Below are positions 62,221-64,000 of a stretch of 64,000 nucleotides of DNA, piece after piece. The position numbers were made by a program, and so were the translations under genes. The stretch comes from Herbidospora sakaeratensis. Its GTDB lineage: Bacteria; Actinomycetota; Actinomycetes; Streptosporangiales; Streptosporangiaceae. Where the stretch lies: the NCBI RefSeq assembly GCF_001570525.1, contig NZ_BBXC01000009.1, positions 488,363-552,362 on the forward strand. The letters run 5' to 3'. The notes under the pieces are model-generated. The model had not been told where the DNA came from and did not search any database. It was given only the letters and a program-made list of their open reading frames with translations. How positions within the stretch are numbered: the first letter of the stretch is position 1; every line of letters starts with the position of its first letter.

Positions 62221-63095
62221 CCATCCCCACCCCTCAGCGGACCGAGAACGACGCCATCATCGACGCCCTGGAAAACCTCCAGGAGCCCGACCAGCTCGCG
62301 CCCGGCTACATCTACGCCTTCAAGCTCCGCGACCGCGTCGAGATCGTCGACCTGGCCGACAACCAGCTGGCCCAGCCCCGCCGGAAGACCGGCACCATCA
62401 ACGTCGCCGAGGCCGCCAGCTTCGCCGTCTACTACCGCAAGCACGCCGACGACGGCACCGAGACGTACGCCAACATCGACGCCGACACCATCACCGCGGT
62501 CCTCAACGCCCACCAGGCCACCGACGGCGCCCTGTTCCGGGACGACACCGCCCGGTGGGGCGACCACCGCCTCATCCTCACCCTCAAGCGCACCCCCGCC
62601 TGGACACAGTGGCTCGCCCTCAACGGCAAGGACCTCGACCAGGTCGGCTTCGCCGAGTTCCTCGAGGACCACCTCCCCGACGTCGTCCTGCCGTCCGGCG
62701 CCGACATGCTCGAGATGGCCCTCAAGTTCCAGGCCACCTCGGAGGCGTCGTTCTCCAGCGCGGTGGTCCTGCAGAACGGCGACCGCCAGCTGGTCTACAC
62801 CGACACCACGAACGCCCGCGCCGGCGGCGGCAGCGTCGACATCCCCAAGACGTTCACCATCCGCCTGAAGCCGTACGAGGACGCCCTCCCGATCGACATC
62901 ACTGCCCGGTTCCGCTACCGGGTCCGCGGCGGCCGCCTCACCCTCGGCTACCTCCTCGACAACCCCGAGGAGCGGCTCCGCGACGCGTTCCGCCAGGTCG
63001 TCGCCTCGATCGAGGGCGACCTGGAGATCCCCATCCTGCACGGCGTCCCGGCCGCCGCCACCGCGCCGCCCAGCCGCATCGCCACCACCCGCTGA
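62217..63095 (+). CDS. DUF2303 family phage protein
   Basis: 292 aa, YIYAFKLRDRVEIVDL, INVAEAASFAVYYRKHADDG, FAEFLEDHLPDVVLPSGADM and DALPIDITARFRYRVRGGRL are characteristic of DUF2303 (YfdQ-like) proteins of Siphoviridae and prophages, function unknown. GTG overlaps the gene before by 4 bp. Confidence 0.8.
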   Translation: MTIPTPQRTENDAIIDALENLQEPDQLAPGYIYAFKLRDRVEIVDLADNQLAQPRRKTGTINVAEAASFAVYYRKHADDGTETYANIDADTITAVLNAHQATDGALFRDDTARWGDHRLILTLKRTPAWTQWLALNGKDLDQVGFAEFLEDHLPDVVLPSGADMLEMALKFQATSEASFSSAVVLQNGDRQLVYTDTTNARAGGGSVDIPKTFTIRLKPYEDALPIDITARFRYRVRGGRLTLGYLLDNPEERLRDAFRQVVASIEGDLEIPILHGVPAAATAPPSRIATTR

Positions 63096-63111
63096 CCCGC
63101 ACCGCCCCATA

Positions 63112-63150
63112 GCGCCGGTGGCTACAGCGACCCGCCGTAGCCACCGGCGC
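63112..63150 (+). terminator. 14-bp perfect hairpin after the DUF2303 gene
   Basis: Arms GCGCCGGTGGCTAC (63112-63125) and GTAGCCACCGGCGC (63137-63150), loop 11 nt, no T tract; 26 bp before the next start codon. Confidence 0.6.
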
Positions 63151-63176
63151 CCACCCTCAACCAGAAGGCCCGCCTC

Positions 63177-63761
63177 ATGATCTGGCCCTTCCGCCGCCGC
63201 GACCGCGAACCCATCGGCGACCCCTTCGCCGTCGACCTCGAGGCGGCATACCTGACCAGCAACGCCCGCGACATCATCACGAACACGATCTTCGTCAGCG
63301 ACACCCGCGACGCCCACAAGCTCGCCACCGCCGTCATCGACGACCTCCTCGCCGCCGGATACGGGCTCACCGACGGCTCCGGGGCCGGGAACGAGCTCGC
63401 GCGGGAGATGCTGGCGGAGAACCTGGAACTCAACCGCGATCTCGTCGCCGCCCGCGGCCAGAACACCGCGCTGGCCGACCAGCTCAGCGACGCGCGGAAA
63501 TTGCAGGGCGACCTCGCCAACGCCAACGCCCGCGTCACCGAACTCGAGGCCGCCGTCGCCGCTCTCGCCGCGGCCGACCAGCCGACCGAACCGGCCCAGC
63601 ACCGCCTCGGCTACCGGCCCGCGCACCAGCTCAGCGAGATGAGGCAGGTCCAGACGCTCATCTGCGGCCAGCCCCGCTCGGTCTGCCTGCGTGAGACCGC
63701 CCGAGCCAACCAGCTCGCCGCCCGCCTCCAGGGCCTGACGGAGAGGCAGCTGGCGCGATGA
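63177..63761 (+). CDS. Coiled-coil element protein, 194 aa
   Basis: Basic start MIWPFRRRDREPIGDPFAVD, then a coiled coil at about residues 75-130 (LELNRDLVAARGQNTALADQ, ANARVTELEAAVAAL). Unknown; ATGA overlap with the helicase gene. Confidence 0.65.
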   Translation: MIWPFRRRDREPIGDPFAVDLEAAYLTSNARDIITNTIFVSDTRDAHKLATAVIDDLLAAGYGLTDGSGAGNELAREMLAENLELNRDLVAARGQNTALADQLSDARKLQGDLANANARVTELEAAVAALAAADQPTEPAQHRLGYRPAHQLSEMRQVQTLICGQPRSVCLRETARANQLAARLQGLTERQLAR

Positions 63762-64000
63762 CGTTCACCTTCTCCCAGCCCGGCGGCGCCCCCGCCGCCC
63801 CGGCCGCGCCCGTCTACGAGGTGCCGCCCACGCCGGAGCAGCAGGCCATCATCGACGCCGCCGCCACCGGAGCCGACCTCACCATCACCGCCGGCGCGGG
63901 CACCGGCAAGACGACCACGCTCAAGATGCTCGGGCAGCACACGCGCGGCCGCGGCCTCTACGTGGCCTACAACAGGGCCATCGCGGACGAGGCCCGCGCC
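63758..64000 (+). CDS. UvrD-like SF1 helicase, N-terminus only
   Basis: 81 codons visible. TPEQQAIIDAAATGADLTIT followed by AGAGTGKTTT (Walker A) and LYVAYNRAIADEA (motif Ia) match SF1 UvrD/F-box-helicase-like proteins common in phage replication modules. The rest runs off the right edge. Confidence 0.85.
   Translation, partial: MTFTFSQPGGAPAAPAAPVYEVPPTPEQQAIIDAAATGADLTITAGAGTGKTTTLKMLGQHTRGRGLYVAYNRAIADEARA

Noticed and set aside
52399-64000. Integrative conjugative element
   Set aside because: No relaxase, FtsK/TraB-type translocase or type IV secretion gene is visible. Repressor/Cro, DUF2303, RusA and helicase favour a prophage. The right end is unseen, so this is provisional.

Overview
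The window is chromosomal DNA of a high-G+C filamentous-type actinobacterium. Third-position G/C is strong almost everywhere, GTG starts are common, start/stop overlaps of the ATGA/GTGA type abound, and there are three conservons (cvnABCD), an amtB-glnK-glnD operon and an ffh-rpsP-khpA-rimM-trmD-rplS-lepB-rnhB block. A member of the Streptosporangiales or a relative is my best guess; species cannot be read from the sequence.

Layout. 1-2.8 kb: two secreted proteins on the minus strand (a DUF4331 protein cut by the window edge and a GH5 mannanase with two FN3 and one CBM2). 3-4.8 kb: an ABC exporter with a clear promoter/operator. 5-7.5 kb: hutU and an RpiR-type regulator. 7.5-9.8 kb: a PadR-controlled drug-type ABC exporter. 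9.8-12.4 kb: a hypothetical protein, an SDR and a B12-binding radical SAM protein. 12.4-16.1 kb: M20 amidohydrolase, hutF and hutI, the rest of the visible histidine degradation genes. A shared inverted repeat upstream of both hut units suggests one regulon. 16.3-17.2 kb: a group 2 sigma factor with a strong terminator.

17.5-21.4 kb: amtB-glnK-glnD behind GlnR-like boxes. 21.6-43.0 kb: three complete conservons (CvnA sensor-kinase-like, CvnB roadblock, CvnC DUF742, CvnD GTPase). A lone lipoprotein and a GT1 glycosyltransferase lie between conservons 1 and 2. A convergent NMT1/SsuA-type ABC importer operon ending in a SAM methyltransferase lies between conservons 2 and 3. This block sits between glnD and ffh. 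43.1-51.4 kb: the translation, secretion and RNase block, then about 950 bp of G-skewed imperfect tandem repeats.

At about 52.37 kb comM (YifB, Mg-chelatase-like ATPase) breaks off within its ATPase domain and is replaced by a large serine integrase gene. From there to the right edge the DNA is an integrated phage-like element. It has divergent repressor and Cro-like genes with repeated operators, then a tightly overlapping early operon of small unknown proteins, a RusA-type resolvase, a DUF2303 protein and the start of an SF1-type helicase. The right end of the element and the rest of comM lie outside the window.

The items I would look at first are the triple conservon, the shared hut operator, the 50-nt hairpin repeat found three times, the tandem-repeat tract, and the immunity region of the integrated element.
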